Notes: generated by a model not told the origin, from the letters alone. A DNA stretch of 64,000 nt from Rhodoferax bucti (GCF_005876985.1 NZ_VAHD01000001.1:558001-622000), one strand, 5' to 3'. Counted from the stretch's first letter, positions 1 through 10,900 are shown. Numbers and translations: made by a program.

Positions 1-126
1 AAACTGCCGGATGAGCGCAACGGCTTGTTGATGGTCTTCAGCACCTACGAACGCCTGTCGTACGCCCTGATTCTTGAAATTACGGATGGCGTGCGCATTG
101 GGGACCGGTTGGTGTCGCCCCGCTAA
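1..126 (+). CDS. 3' end of a gene, probably a LysM-domain protein (partial)
   Basis: An open frame runs from the window edge to TAA at 124-126 and encodes the last 41 residues of a protein ending in ITDGVRIGDRLVSPR. The 5' part lies outside the window. The tail resembles the C-terminus of the LysM peptidoglycan-binding proteins that often sit just before dprA in Comamonadaceae, and the position fits. The LysM repeat itself is not visible here, so the name rests on tail resemblance and context. The stop codon is in the dprA frame, which limits how far upstream dprA can start. Confidence 0.6.
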   Translation, partial: KLPDERNGLLMVFSTYERLSYALILEITDGVRIGDRLVSPR

Positions 127-141
127 ACCCTAGGCAACGCC

Positions 142-1308
142 TTGGAAGCGTCGGAATTACAAGGTTGGCTCCGCCTGGGGCTGACCGATGGCGTGGGTGA
201 CGTCACCGCACGCACCCTGCTGCAGCACTTTGGCTTGCCCGAAGCCATTTTTCAAGCGACCGAAGCCGAACTCTCCCGGTGCGTCACCGCCCGGCAAACC
301 CAGGCACTTTTGCGCGTCCCTGAAGGGCTGAAGCATCTGCTGGAAAGCACCCTCCAGTGGCTCCAAGACGACCCCAGCCGTCGACGCATCCTCACCCTGG
401 GCGATGCAGACTATCCCGCAGCCCTGCTGGACACCGAAGACCCGCCCTTGATGCTCTACGCCTTGGGTCGGGTAGAGGGCTTGGCAGACCACTTTGCGCG
501 CTGTGCCAGCACCGGTATTGCCATCGTCGGCAGCCGCAACCCCACGCCCCAGGGCGTGCAAAACGCGCGGCAATTTGCCGAGGCGCTTGGGCAAGCAGGG
601 TTGACCGTCGTATCCGGGCTGGCACTGGGTATTGATGGCGCGGCCCACGAAGGCGCCTTGGCGGGTTATGCATCGTCCGGCCTTGCCACGATTGCCGTGG
701 TGGGTACCGGCTTGGACCGGGTCTACCCCAAGAGCCATCGCGACTTGGCGCACCAGATTTGCGACCAGGGCTTGCTGCTCAGTGAATATCCGCTGGGCAC
801 CCCACCGTTGTCTGCCAATTTCCCCAAACGTAACCGCATCATTTCCGGGTTATGCAAAGGCACATTGGTGGTGGAAGCTGCTTTGAAATCAGGCTCCCTC
901 ATTACCGCGCGATTGGCGGTCGAGCAAGGCAAAGATGTCTTCGCGATTCCAGGCTCCATCCACGCCACGCAGGCCCGGGGCTGCCACGCACTCATCAAGC
1001 AAGGCGCCAAGCTGGTGGAGTCTGCAGAAGACATTCTGGAAGAGCTGGACCTCAGCGCGGTTGCGCATCCGGCTGCTGATGCGTCCGGCCATGGCGAGCC
1101 ACATCCATCGCCCGCTGAATCCTCGCTTTCCAGTCTGGAGAGGGGCTTACTGGACAGCATGGGCTTCGACCCCTGCGGTCTGGATGCCATTCAGGCACGC
1201 AGCGGGATGGACACCGCCACCTTGCAGGCCTTGCTGATGGGCTTGGAACTCGCCGGCTGGCTAGCACGGCTACCCGGCGGCAAGTTTCAGCGCCTGGGAC
1301 GCTGCTGA
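142..1308 (+). CDS. dprA: DNA-processing protein DprA
   Basis: DprA (Smf) binds incoming single-stranded DNA during natural transformation and loads RecA on it; it acts in the cytoplasm. The 388-residue product has a helical N-terminal region, a Rossmann-like core with a GSRNPTPQG nucleotide-loop-type motif near residue 130, the conserved FPKRNRIISGL stretch near 227, and a C-terminal winged-helix-like domain ending in GGKFQRLGRC. The start is TTG at 142: an in-frame stop at 124-126 excludes anything much further upstream and there is no ATG nearby. No strong ribosome site is seen. smg follows after about 90 bases, the usual smf-smg order. Confidence 0.93.
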   Translation: MEASELQGWLRLGLTDGVGDVTARTLLQHFGLPEAIFQATEAELSRCVTARQTQALLRVPEGLKHLLESTLQWLQDDPSRRRILTLGDADYPAALLDTEDPPLMLYALGRVEGLADHFARCASTGIAIVGSRNPTPQGVQNARQFAEALGQAGLTVVSGLALGIDGAAHEGALAGYASSGLATIAVVGTGLDRVYPKSHRDLAHQICDQGLLLSEYPLGTPPLSANFPKRNRIISGLCKGTLVVEAALKSGSLITARLAVEQGKDVFAIPGSIHATQARGCHALIKQGAKLVESAEDILEELDLSAVAHPAADASGHGEPHPSPAESSLSSLERGLLDSMGFDPCGLDAIQARSGMDTATLQALLMGLELAGWLARLPGGKFQRLGRC

Positions 1309-1395
1309 AACTCCAAACGCCAGCCAAAACCCAGAAAAGAGGGGCAGTTCAGACCCGCAGACGGCGGCGGTTTTTTCTGCGATATATTGGCTTCC

Positions 1396-1893
1396 ATGTT
1401 TGAAGTCCTCGCCTTTGTTTACGAAAACTACTACGCCGAAGATGCCTGCCCCGAGCCGGCACATCTGCAGCGCAAACTGCAAGCGGTGGGCTTTGAAGCC
1501 GATGAAGTCACCGAGGCCATGGACTGGCTGAACGGCCTCTCCAGCGCGGCCCGCTTTGCCCGGCCCATGGCTACGGATTTACCGACGGTGGTGCACAGCA
1601 CATGGTTGCATTTGCCCGCGCCCGGCAGCATACGGGTGTATTCCGTGCCCGAACAAAACCACCTCGGCGCCCAATGCCTGGGCTACCTGAGTTTTATGGA
1701 CGCCGCGGGGGTGCTCCCCGCTCACATCCGCGAGGTCGTCATGGACCGCGCCATGGCCACTCCACGTGCGCCGGTAGCGCTGGAGGACTTGAAAATCATC
1801 ATCCTGATGGTGTTCTGGTCGTTCGGCCAGGAGCCCAACGCACTGGTGCTGGACGAACTGTGTGACGATGCAGGACACCGTATCGCCCACTGA
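1396..1893 (+). CDS. smg: Smg family protein (DUF494)
   Basis: The 165-residue product belongs to the Smg/DUF494 family. These small cytoplasmic proteins are encoded between dprA and topA in many beta- and gammaproteobacteria, and their molecular function is not established. The N-terminus MFEVLAFVYENYY is the family hallmark, so I prefer ATG at 1396 over the in-frame TTG at 1387. Acidic helices and a C-terminal segment ending DDAGHRIAH are typical. It is downstream of dprA and probably cotranscribed. The topA gene that often follows is absent; a convergent DUF1631 gene begins 18 bases beyond the stop. Confidence 0.92.
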   Translation: MFEVLAFVYENYYAEDACPEPAHLQRKLQAVGFEADEVTEAMDWLNGLSSAARFARPMATDLPTVVHSTWLHLPAPGSIRVYSVPEQNHLGAQCLGYLSFMDAAGVLPAHIREVVMDRAMATPRAPVALEDLKIIILMVFWSFGQEPNALVLDELCDDAGHRIAH

Positions 1894-1911
1894 GGGCTGC
1901 ACCCACCGGGT

Positions 1912-4545
1912 TTAGCTGAGCAGTCGCTCCGGGTTGGCTTCCAGCTTGGCCAGTGCATCCCGCGTGGCGCGCACCGTCAACGCTTCTTCTTCCTGCGGCA
2001 GAAGCAAGCCGGCCTGCAAATAGGCTGCCAACCGCCCGCCCTGGATCAAAAAGCTCTTGCCGGATGTAGAGGCAAACAGATTCAGGTGTTTGCGATCGCT
2101 GCGCCAGGCAAACTGCACTTGGGTAATTTGATGGTTGTGGTCCAGGGTGTACCAAGTGCCCAGTTGCAGCTCTTGCGCCCACGCCATCATGGCCGCAGTC
2201 GGCTTGGAGCCCCCGTTGGCGACCACTTCGATGGCCGACGCGTCTATACCCAGCATCATCTCAATGCTCTCGGCATCCAGCGGCAAGTCGCCCATGCCGT
2301 CTTCTGAGACAAAGTCTTCCAAGTTGCCCAGGCGCTGGGCCATGGCATCAATTTTGTCCTGCGGAATCGCCTGGGTCTTGGACATGAAAGCGTCCGCCAG
2401 GGTATCGCTGATCCGCTTGACATGGGCTTCCTGCTCGGAGGGTGCCATCGCCAACAGCGTCATGCCTGAGCGCAAGCGCAGCAACAAATTCGGCAGGTCT
2501 TGAATCACCCGGGCCCGGTCTGCCCGGTTCGGCTTGGCACTGGCGGCCCAGACAAGATCTGTGGCGGACTTCTTGAGTACCAGCGTATCTGCGTGTTGTG
2601 GGCCCTTGCGCACTGCTGCTACGGCCAACACTTCGGCCCATACCTTGAACAGGAAATCCCGGATTTCATCGCGCACCGGCATGTCTTTGAGCATGTTGCG
2701 CATTTCGATGGTGTACTGGATCGTCAGCGTTTCTTTTTGCTCGACCTGCTGGGCGACCCCCACCACCTTTTGCGCCGGGCCTTTTTCGGTCAGGAACTTG
2801 GCGAGAAACTTCTGGAACTCGTCATAGACGATCTGGTACACCTTTTTGCCGGTTTCCGGATACTGCTCCACCACTTGCACAATCCGCTTGATTTCGGCCT
2901 CCATGGCGCTGCCATGCACACCGACCGCATCAAAACCCATGACGCACGAGCCCATGCGGTCAATCAGCATGCGCGCGGGGTGGGTAGCGGTGCCGAAGAA
3001 GTCCGGGTCTTCCAGCGCCACACGCAGCACCGGCATTTGCAGGCGGGCAAACCACACCCGGATGCCTGGCGGTATGCGCTCTTCCGCGAGAATGGCCTGA
3101 AACATCAAGGCCACGATTTCGATGGTGGCTTTTTCGCCCTTGGTTTCGGCCTTCTTTTTGAGTTCGGCTGTTTTCTCGCGCAGGTCTCCCGCAACCCGGG
3201 CGACACCGGCCGGGCTGTAATCCTCGTACAGCGTTCCGCCGGCTGCGTAGGACGCCTGGCCTGGACGAGGAGCCATCGCTGCAGCCAACGCGGGCGATGG
3301 GGCATGGTGCTCTGTACCCACAAAGTCGCCACCGCCGTGGGTCACAAACAGGCGGCGAATTTGCCCAATCACCCCCTGGGCGCGGCTTCGCGCACGGGCC
3401 AGCGGGGTCGTGGCGGTCAGCATCCGCGTTTCTTCAGATGCGCCATAAACCTGTCCAGGACCGCTTGCAGAACCGGACGATTGCCGCCAAAACGGCGTGG
3501 AGCCCCCTGTAGTCACAGCCTGAGGTCCGGAGGCAGGCACCGCATCACCAACGCTCTGTGGCGCAGCCGGGCCCGAACCCCAGCCCAAGCGCCCGCTGAA
3601 AAAGCCACCGCCAGAGCGCGCAACCGGTGCGCCGCCTCCCAAAGCACCCGCACCGGAAGGAACACCATAAGCTCCCCCAGCCTGGGGCATCCCCCCGCCT
3701 GAAGGGGGTAAACCACCGCGACCCGTTGCAGGCGCAAAACCCGTACTCCCGCCATACCCGCCACCGTGCTGAAACCCGGTTTGCGGGGCATAACCAGGGT
3801 CGGCGTAACCCACATCCCCGTATGCGCTATTGCCATGATCAGGAGGATTGGGCATGCCAGGGGCAACCGGCGGGCGAGCAGGCGCAGAAGACCTGACCGG
3901 AGCCTTCACGCGGTCTTTCAACTCAATCGTCGGCATCACGCCTTTGCTGATCAGCAAGTCATTGGCGTTTTTGTAGGCCACCGTCAACCGCTCGATCAAC
4001 AGCCGCTGCACCACTTCCGTGACCATCGGCCAAGATTCGCCGGGCATACCGGAGGTCGCCCATTGCTCGACCAGCAACAGCACCAACACCTCGGGGCGGA
4101 AGATGTCATGCCCCTCCAAATCCTCTGTACCTTCTAGGTACTTGATGCGAATGCGCAAATCCTCCAGCTGAGGCAGCACTTTCTCATTGACTGCCAGCAC
4201 CATGCGGGAGGCGAGGATTTTGTTCTCCACCACCTCGGTGCCGACCAGCTCCAGTCCGGCAGACTCCAGACCCGAGGATTTTTTCTGCTTGGGCGGCTCC
4301 AGGCATTCACGCCAGGCCTTGGTGGTGCCGTCTATCCACAGGGGACGGCTTTGCTTGTAGGCCATCCAGATATCGCGGCGCAACTGGGCATCCCGCGCAT
4401 TGGTCAACTCATCCACCAAGGTGGTCAAGCGCTCCTGGACTGCGCCACTGATCTCCAGCAAGGCCTTGCCGGCCTCTGCAAGAAAACGCTCACGCAGCGC
4501 ACGTGTCAACTGCAATCGCGGAGAGAGCACGGGACCGATTGCCAT
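1912..4545 (-). CDS. DUF1631 family protein of unknown function
   Basis: A large soluble protein of 877 residues matching the DUF1631 family of beta- and gammaproteobacteria; some databases mislabel it as thymidine phosphorylase. It has an all-helical N-terminal third, a Gly/Pro/Ala-rich low-complexity linker around residues 225-350, a helical middle, and a C-terminal beta-rich piece containing GTWYTLDHNH and a hydrophobic strand, characteristic of the family. No signal peptide, transmembrane segment or catalytic motif is apparent. It is convergent with smg and lies just downstream of secF on the same strand (21-base gap), so it may be read from the yajC-secDF transcript. Function unknown. 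Confidence 0.85.
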   Translation of the reverse strand: MAIGPVLSPRLQLTRALRERFLAEAGKALLEISGAVQERLTTLVDELTNARDAQLRRDIWMAYKQSRPLWIDGTTKAWRECLEPPKQKKSSGLESAGLELVGTEVVENKILASRMVLAVNEKVLPQLEDLRIRIKYLEGTEDLEGHDIFRPEVLVLLLVEQWATSGMPGESWPMVTEVVQRLLIERLTVAYKNANDLLISKGVMPTIELKDRVKAPVRSSAPARPPVAPGMPNPPDHGNSAYGDVGYADPGYAPQTGFQHGGGYGGSTGFAPATGRGGLPPSGGGMPQAGGAYGVPSGAGALGGGAPVARSGGGFFSGRLGWGSGPAAPQSVGDAVPASGPQAVTTGGSTPFWRQSSGSASGPGQVYGASEETRMLTATTPLARARSRAQGVIGQIRRLFVTHGGGDFVGTEHHAPSPALAAAMAPRPGQASYAAGGTLYEDYSPAGVARVAGDLREKTAELKKKAETKGEKATIEIVALMFQAILAEERIPPGIRVWFARLQMPVLRVALEDPDFFGTATHPARMLIDRMGSCVMGFDAVGVHGSAMEAEIKRIVQVVEQYPETGKKVYQIVYDEFQKFLAKFLTEKGPAQKVVGVAQQVEQKETLTIQYTIEMRNMLKDMPVRDEIRDFLFKVWAEVLAVAAVRKGPQHADTLVLKKSATDLVWAASAKPNRADRARVIQDLPNLLLRLRSGMTLLAMAPSEQEAHVKRISDTLADAFMSKTQAIPQDKIDAMAQRLGNLEDFVSEDGMGDLPLDAESIEMMLGIDASAIEVVANGGSKPTAAMMAWAQELQLGTWYTLDHNHQITQVQFAWRSDRKHLNLFASTSGKSFLIQGGRLAAYLQAGLLLPQEEEALTVRATRDALAKLEANPERLLS

Positions 4546-4566
4546 GAGTCAAGCCACCTTTACTAC

Positions 4567-5520
4567 TTACACCACTGCGCCTGAGTTGGGGTCGCTCGAA
4601 TCGGTGTCTTTCTTGCTGCCACCTTTGATCAGGTCTTCGCGCTGGATGCCCAGCCACATGGCAATGGCAGCCGCCACAAACACCGAGGAGTAAATGCCGA
4701 ACAAAATGCCGATGGTCAAGGCCAAGGCAAAGTAATGCAGGGTAGCGCCGCCGAACAGCAACATGGACAGCACCATCATCTGGGTTGCACCGTGGGTGAT
4801 GATCGTGCGGCTGATGGTAGATGTGATGGCGTTGTCGATGATTTCTTCGGTGTTCATCTTGCGATAACGCCGGAAGTTTTCCCGGATACGGTCAAAAATC
4901 ACCACCGATTCGTTCACCGAATACCCCAGCACCGCCAACACAGCGGCGAGCACCGGCAAGGAAAACTCCCACTGGAAGAAGGCGAAGAAACCCAGAATGA
5001 TGATCACATCATGCAAGTTGGCGATGATGGCCGCGACCGCGAACTTCCACTCGAAACGCATGGCCAAGTAAATCATGATGCCGACCACCACAAAGGCCAA
5101 TGCCTTGAGGCCGTCATGCGCCAGCTCATCGCCCACCTGGGGACCGACAAACTCGGTACGACGCAAGCTTGCCGTGCTGTCGGCCGCCTGCAAGGCCGTC
5201 AGCACCTTGTCGCTTTGCTGGCTGGATGTGCTGCCCTTTTGTACCGGCATGCGAATCAGCACATCTTGTGCCGTGCCGAAGTTTTGCACCTGCACATCAT
5301 TGATGCCCAGGTTGGCCACCGTGCTGCGGATGGAGTCCAGATTGGCCGGCTGAGAGTAGCTGACTTCCATCAACGTGCCGCCCGTGAACTCTACCGACAG
5401 GTGCAGTCCGCGTGAGAACAAAAAGAAAACTGCGGCAACAAACGTGACAAACGACACCAGATTGAATACCAGCGCATTCCGCATGAACGGAATATCGCGG
5501 CGGATTTTGAAGAATTCCAT
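4567..5520 (-). CDS. secF: protein translocase subunit SecF
   Basis: SecF pairs with SecD in the inner membrane and uses the proton gradient to help pull exported proteins through SecYEG. The 317-residue product has a first membrane helix near residues 15-35, a periplasmic segment beginning with the conserved VEFTGGTLMEV motif, and five more helices in the C-terminal half. The export-domain signature LGYSVNESVVIFDRIRENFR is intact near residue 200. It lies 11 bases downstream of secD in the yajC-secD-secF operon. Length and architecture are normal. Confidence 0.97.
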   Translation of the reverse strand: MEFFKIRRDIPFMRNALVFNLVSFVTFVAAVFFLFSRGLHLSVEFTGGTLMEVSYSQPANLDSIRSTVANLGINDVQVQNFGTAQDVLIRMPVQKGSTSSQQSDKVLTALQAADSTASLRRTEFVGPQVGDELAHDGLKALAFVVVGIMIYLAMRFEWKFAVAAIIANLHDVIIILGFFAFFQWEFSLPVLAAVLAVLGYSVNESVVIFDRIRENFRRYRKMNTEEIIDNAITSTISRTIITHGATQMMVLSMLLFGGATLHYFALALTIGILFGIYSSVFVAAAIAMWLGIQREDLIKGGSKKDTDSSDPNSGAVV

Positions 5521-5531
5521 GCCTTATTCCT

Positions 5532-7412
5532 TTACGGGGTGGTGACCTGCTGGCCGGACTCCGGACGCCAGACGGTCCCGATAGACACCGTTTTCAGCTT
5601 CTTTTGACGACCGTACCACAAATTAACCAAACCACGGGAGAAGAACACGCCCGAGAACATACTGGTCAAAATACCCAAACAATGCACTACGGCAAAGCCG
5701 CGCACCGGACCGGAACCAAAGGCCAACAAGGCCAAGCCGGCGATCAGGGTGGTGACGTTCGAGTCGATGATGGTGGCCCAGGCACGGTCGTAACCCGCAT
5801 GGATGGCGGCCTGCGGCGAGGCGCCGTTGCGCAACTCTTCGCGCACACGTTCGTTGATCAGCACGTTGGCGTCAATCGCCATACCCAGCACCAAGGCCAT
5901 CGCGGCCATGCCAGGCAGTGTCAGCGTGGCCTGCAACATAGACAGCACCGCCACCAACAACAACAGGTTGAAAGCCAGCGCAATACTGGAAATCACACCA
6001 AACAGCATGTAGTACACACACATGAAGATGGCTACCGCAGTGAAACCCCACGCTACGCTGTGGAAGCCCTTGGCAATGTTTTCTGCACCCAGGCTGGGGC
6101 CGATGGTGCGCTCTTCAATGATTTCCATGGGCGCCGCCAGAGAACCGGCGCGCAACAGCAACGCGGTATCCGCAGCCTCTACCGTGGTCATGCGACCGGA
6201 AATCTGCACCCGGCCACCGCTGATTTCAGAGCGAATCACTGGAGCCGTCACGACTTCGCCCTTGCCTTTTTCAAACAGCAAGATGGCCATGCGCTTGTTG
6301 ATGTTCTCGCGGGTCACATCACGGAAGATGCGGGCGCCCTTTGCATCCAAGGACAGGTTGACCGTGGGCTCCTGGGTTTGACCATCAAAGCCGGGTTGTG
6401 CGTCGGTGAGGTTTTCGCCGGTCAGGATGACCTGTTTCTTCACGATGACAGGGCGGCCATCGCGGTCCAGGTAACGCTCCGAGCCAAAAGGCACGGGGCC
6501 GCTGCCGGTTTCGGCGGAGCGTGCTTCGGTGCCTTCGTCCACCAATCGGACTTCCAGCGTAGCCGTGCGGCCCAGAATGTCTTTGGCCTTGGCCGTGTCC
6601 TGCACACCGGGCAGCTGCACCACGATACGGTCCAGACCCTGCTGCTGAATCACCGGCTCGGCCACGCCCAGCTCATTGATCCGGTTGTGCAGCGTGGTGA
6701 TGTTCTGTTTGAGCGCCTGCTCCTGAATGGTCTTGGCCGACACCGGCTTGATGCTGGCAACCAGCTTCACATCGGCCCCATCGGCTACAGACACGGTTTC
6801 GAGGTCCGCAAATTGGTCCTGGATGATGCGCTTGGCAGCATCCGCCGTGGCAGCGTCCCGGAAACGCACTTCTACGGTTTGTGCATTGCGGGCAATGCCG
6901 CTGTGGCGCACATTTTTCTCACGCAACACCGTGCGAATGTCCCCTGCGAGAGATTCGGCACGCTTGGTCAACGCTGCCTGCATGTCCACCTGCAGCATGA
7001 AATGCACGCCGCCGCGCAAGTCCAAGCCGAGGTACATGGGCGATGCATGCAAAGCGGTCAGCCACGCGGGGGAACGGGACAACAAGTTCAAGGCCACGAT
7101 ATAGGCCGGGTCGGCCGCATCCGGGTTGATGGCCTTCTGAATAGTGTCTTTGGCCTTGAGCTGAGCATCGGTATCCGCAAAGCGGGCCTTGATAGACGTG
7201 CCTTCCAAAGCCACCGCATCGGCGGCCAACCCCGCATCCTTCAAGGCTTGCTCAACACGGGCCAAAACGGCAGAGTCCACCTTCACGGCAGACTTGGCCG
7301 CAGACACCTGCACCGCCGGTGCTTCACCGAACAGATTGGGCAGGGCATACAAGCCACTGACCACCAGCGCGACCAGAATGATCGCGTACTTCCACACCGG
7401 ATAACGGTTCAT
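5532..7412 (-). CDS. secD: protein translocase subunit SecD
   Basis: SecD is the large partner of SecF; its periplasmic domain grips substrates emerging from SecYEG. The 626-residue product starts with a membrane helix (about residues 8-26), carries the hallmark LGLDLRGGVHFMLQVD near residue 127, a large periplasmic region, and a six-helix C-terminal domain with MAAMALVLGMAIDANVLINER. Position between yajC and secF and the 11-base gap to secF support one operon. ATG at 7412 begins MNRYPVWKYAIIL, which matches the usual start of the family. Confidence 0.97.
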   Translation of the reverse strand: MNRYPVWKYAIILVALVVSGLYALPNLFGEAPAVQVSAAKSAVKVDSAVLARVEQALKDAGLAADAVALEGTSIKARFADTDAQLKAKDTIQKAINPDAADPAYIVALNLLSRSPAWLTALHASPMYLGLDLRGGVHFMLQVDMQAALTKRAESLAGDIRTVLREKNVRHSGIARNAQTVEVRFRDAATADAAKRIIQDQFADLETVSVADGADVKLVASIKPVSAKTIQEQALKQNITTLHNRINELGVAEPVIQQQGLDRIVVQLPGVQDTAKAKDILGRTATLEVRLVDEGTEARSAETGSGPVPFGSERYLDRDGRPVIVKKQVILTGENLTDAQPGFDGQTQEPTVNLSLDAKGARIFRDVTRENINKRMAILLFEKGKGEVVTAPVIRSEISGGRVQISGRMTTVEAADTALLLRAGSLAAPMEIIEERTIGPSLGAENIAKGFHSVAWGFTAVAIFMCVYYMLFGVISSIALAFNLLLLVAVLSMLQATLTLPGMAAMALVLGMAIDANVLINERVREELRNGASPQAAIHAGYDRAWATIIDSNVTTLIAGLALLAFGSGPVRGFAVVHCLGILTSMFSGVFFSRGLVNLWYGRQKKLKTVSIGTVWRPESGQQVTTP

Positions 7413-7439
7413 GATCGCGCTTTGCTTCGGGTTGAATAC

Positions 7440-7769
7440 TTACTTGATGGAGCCCTTGGGCAACACCTGCACCACGGCGCTGCGTTGCACTTGCACTTCC
7501 ACGCCGCTGGCCACTTCCAGGCCGACATAGCTGTCGCCCAACTTGGAAACCTTGCCCAGCACGCCGCCGGCGGTCACCACTTCATCGCCCTTGGCCAAAG
7601 CGTCAATCATGGCGCGGTGCTCTTTTTGCTTCTTCATCTGGGGGCGGATCATCACGAAATACAGCACCACAAACATCAGCACCAAGGGGAGCATGCTCAT
7701 CAGGGAGGATTGCATGTCGCCTCCGGCAGCAGCAGGAGCGGTTTGGGCAAAAGCAGAAGAAATGAACAC
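7440..7769 (-). CDS. yajC: preprotein translocase accessory subunit YajC
   Basis: YajC is a small inner-membrane protein associated with SecDF. The 109-residue product has a short N-terminal segment (VFISSAFAQ), one membrane helix around residues 20-42 (LPLVLMFVVLYFVMIRP), and a cytoplasmic domain containing GDEVVTAGGVLGKV, the family signature. I choose GTG at 7769 because GGAG lies seven bases upstream and the protein then starts at the expected place. An in-frame TTG at 7799 would add ten residues without a better ribosome site. First gene of yajC-secD-secF. Confidence 0.93.
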   Translation of the reverse strand: MFISSAFAQTAPAAAGGDMQSSLMSMLPLVLMFVVLYFVMIRPQMKKQKEHRAMIDALAKGDEVVTAGGVLGKVSKLGDSYVGLEVASGVEVQVQRSAVVQVLPKGSIK

Positions 7770-7868
7770 AGGCAAACTCCACAAAAGGGAACAAAACAAA
7801 AACGTTTGCGGCCAGAGAGCTGCGCGCAGGCAGGCCTCTGGCCAGACAACCGGTCATTGTAAGCGGGG

Positions 7869-7895
7869 GAAAAGGCCCGCCCGGGACAAGCGGGC
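7869..7895 (-). terminator. probable Rho-independent terminator after the indolepyruvate oxidoreductase gene
   Basis: On the minus strand, just past the stop of the oxidoreductase gene, GCCCGC and GCGGGC arms (7890-7895 and 7875-7880) flank a nine-base loop and are followed by a short T run. The arms are GC-rich but the T tract is only about four bases, so efficiency is uncertain. It would separate this gene from yajC. Confidence 0.5.
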
Positions 7896-7901
7896 AAGGC
7901 C

Positions 7902-10900
7902 CTAAGCAGCCCGGGCTTGTTGCAGGGCTGGTGCTGCGTGGTAGCGGGCCAACAGCTCTGCCCACTGGACGCGGGCCGCCTTCAGATGGCGGGCTTTAAC
8001 GTGGCCATAGCCTCGGATGTGCTCCGGCACGCGAGCAAACGCGGCAGCCGCATCCCGGTTGGCCACGGTCAACGTAGGCAACAGGCCCTCGATGGCCTGG
8101 CGATAGTCCCCCACCAACGCCCGCTCCTCCCGGCGCTCTTCTGAATAGCCGAAGACGTCCAAGGCGGTACCGCGCAACACCTTCAAAGGCGCCAGGAGCC
8201 GGAATGCCAGCCCCATCCAGCTGCCGAAGCGGGCCTTTTGCGACTCGCCCTGCGCATTTTTGCGCGCCCACAATGGCGGCGCGAGGTGGTAGCTCAGCTT
8301 GAAATCGCCTTCAAACAAGGCACCCACCTTGGCGTGGAAAGCCGCATCCGTATGCAAACGGGCCACTTCATACTCATCCTTGTAAGCCATGAGCTTGAAG
8401 AAATAGCGGGCAACCGCCTCGGTGAGCACCAGCTTGTCCACGCCCAATGCGGACTCCGCACTGCGCACCCGTGCCACCAGATCGGCATATCCTTGGGCAT
8501 AGGCCGCATTCTGGTAGCCGGTGAGGAAGGCGATGCGGCGCTCCAACATGGCCTCCAGCGATTCATTGGTACGAGGGTGAAAGGCCACTACCTGACCCGG
8601 GTTGATCGCGCGCTGCACGGCAGGCCAGTCTGCCGCCGCCCGGCGGCCCCACTCAAAAGCCGCCTTGTTGTTGCTCACAGCCACCGCATTCAGCTCGATG
8701 GCGCGCATCAAGGACGCCAGCCCCAAAGGAATCCAGCCCTTTTGCCACGCATAGCCCAACATCATAGGGTTGGTGTAGATGCTGTCGCCCATGACCTTGG
8801 TGGCCACCGCATCGGCATCAAACAGCCCGACATGGCTTTCGCCCACGGTGCGGGTGATGTCGCTCACGCACTGGTCGCCCGGGTTGGTCCAGTCGGCATT
8901 CTTCACAAAGCCGGCGGTAGGCACCGTGTTGGCGTTCAACGCCACATGGGTGCGACCGGGACGCATGCGGATCAACGTTTCTTTGCCTGCCACCACGACC
9001 GGATCACAGCCCAGCACCAAATCTGCAGATGCTGTACCGACCCGCGTGGTGCGGATGGCATCTTGCGACGCGCCGATCAGCACATGGCTCCAAGTAGCCC
9101 CGCCTTTCTGCGCCAAACCGCCAGCATCCTGGGTGACGATGCCTTTGCCTTCCAGGTGGGCCGCCACGCCTAACAGTTGTCCCATGGTGATCACCCCCGT
9201 GCCGCCCACGCCGGCCACAATGGTGCCCCACACACCTCCCTGCACCGTTGCAAGGTCGGGAAGCTGCGGATCAGGCAGCGCCGGCCAGCCGCTGACATCG
9301 GTTTGCAGCTTGACCGGCTTCTTCAGGCTACCGCCTTCCACCGTCACAAAGCTGGGGCAAAAGCCTTTGACGCAAGAGATGTCTTTGTTGCAGGTGCTCT
9401 GGTTGATCTGGCGCTTGCGTCCGAAGGGGGTTTCCAGCGGCTCCACGCTCATGCAGTTGCTTTGCACGCCGCAGTCGCCACAGCCTTCGCACACCAACTC
9501 GTTGATGACTACGCGCTTGGCGGGGTCCACCATGGTGCCGCGCTTGCGGCGGCGGCGCTTTTCGGTGGCACAAGTCTGGTCGTAAATGATGACGGTGGTG
9601 CCTTTGATGTCGCGGAACTCGCGCTGGATGCGGTCCAGCTCATCGCGGTGCTCAATGGCAATACCCTCGGGCAGCCCCTCGACTGCATCGTATTTTTCAG
9701 GCTCGTCTGTCACCACTATGATTTTGATAGCGCCTTCCGCACGCATGCTCTGCGCGATCTGCACCACAGAGTGCCCTTCCGGCCGCTCACCCACCTGCTG
9801 GCCGCCGGTCATGGCCACCGCATCGTTGTAGAGGATTTTGTAGGTGATATTGACGCCGGCCGCAATGCTCTGGCGGATGGCCAGCAAGCCGCTGTGGAAG
9901 TAGGTGCCATCGCCCAGGTTGGCGAAGATGTGCTTGTCGTTGGTGAACGGTTGCTGCCCGACCCATGGCACGCCCTCGCCGCCCATTTGGGTAAAGCCAT
10001 CGGTGCTGCGGTCCATCCAGATGGTCATGAAGTGGCAGCCGATACCGGCCATCGCCCGTGAACCTTCCGGCACTTTCGTGCTGGTGTTGTGCGGGCAGCC
10101 TGAGCAGAACCAGGGTTGGCGAACCGCAGCCGCTGCACCGGAGTTACCCAAGTCAATGACGTGCATGGCACGCTCTTTGGCTTCCAGAATCGCCATCTGG
10201 GCATCGATGCGGGCGCTGGTGTCGGCATCCAGCCCTAGCTTCTTGATGCGCTGGGCAATCGCGCGGGCGATGATGGCCGGCGACAAATCCGCATTCGCGC
10301 GCAGCAAGGTGTTGGCACTCGGGTTGGGCATGGACCACTCGCCACCGGCGCCGTAATGGTCGGGCGTTTCCACCTCGTTGAACTTGCCCAGCACCGTGGG
10401 GCGCACGTCCGCGCGCCAGTTGTACAGCTCTTCTTTGAGCTGGTATTCGATAACCTGGCGCTTTTCTTCCACCACCAGAATCTCTTGCAAGCCGGTGGCG
10501 AATTCGCGGGTCAGCTGCGCCTCCAGCGGCCACACCACACCCACTTTGTGCAGGCGGATGCCGATGCGGCGGCAGGTGTCGTCATCCAACCCCAGGTCGA
10601 GCAGGGCCTGGCGGGTGTCGTTGTAGGCCTTGCCGCTGGAGATGATGCCGAAGCGGTCGTTCGGGCCCTCAATCACGTTATGGTTCAGGCGGTTGGCACG
10701 GATGTAGGCCAGCGCGGCATACCACTTGTAATCAAACAGGCGGGCTTCCTGGTCCAGCGCATGGTCGGGCCAGCGGATGTGCAGACCACCGGGAGGGAGC
10801 TCAAAGTCGGCCGGCATGCGGGTGATGACGCGCTCAGGGTCGATGGTGACGGTGGCGCTGGACTCCACAATTTCCTGGATCGTCTTCATGCCCGCCCACA

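Noticed and set aside
1309-1395. Hairpin CGCAGA/TCTGCG between dprA and smg as a terminator
   Set aside because: The six-pair arms enclose a 14-base loop and the T run is inside the loop, not after the stem; smg is likely cotranscribed with dprA.
5604-7862. Long open frame antisense to secD and yajC (752 codons)
   Set aside because: Composition is His/Gln/Arg-rich without any recognisable motif; secD and yajC on the other strand are certain.
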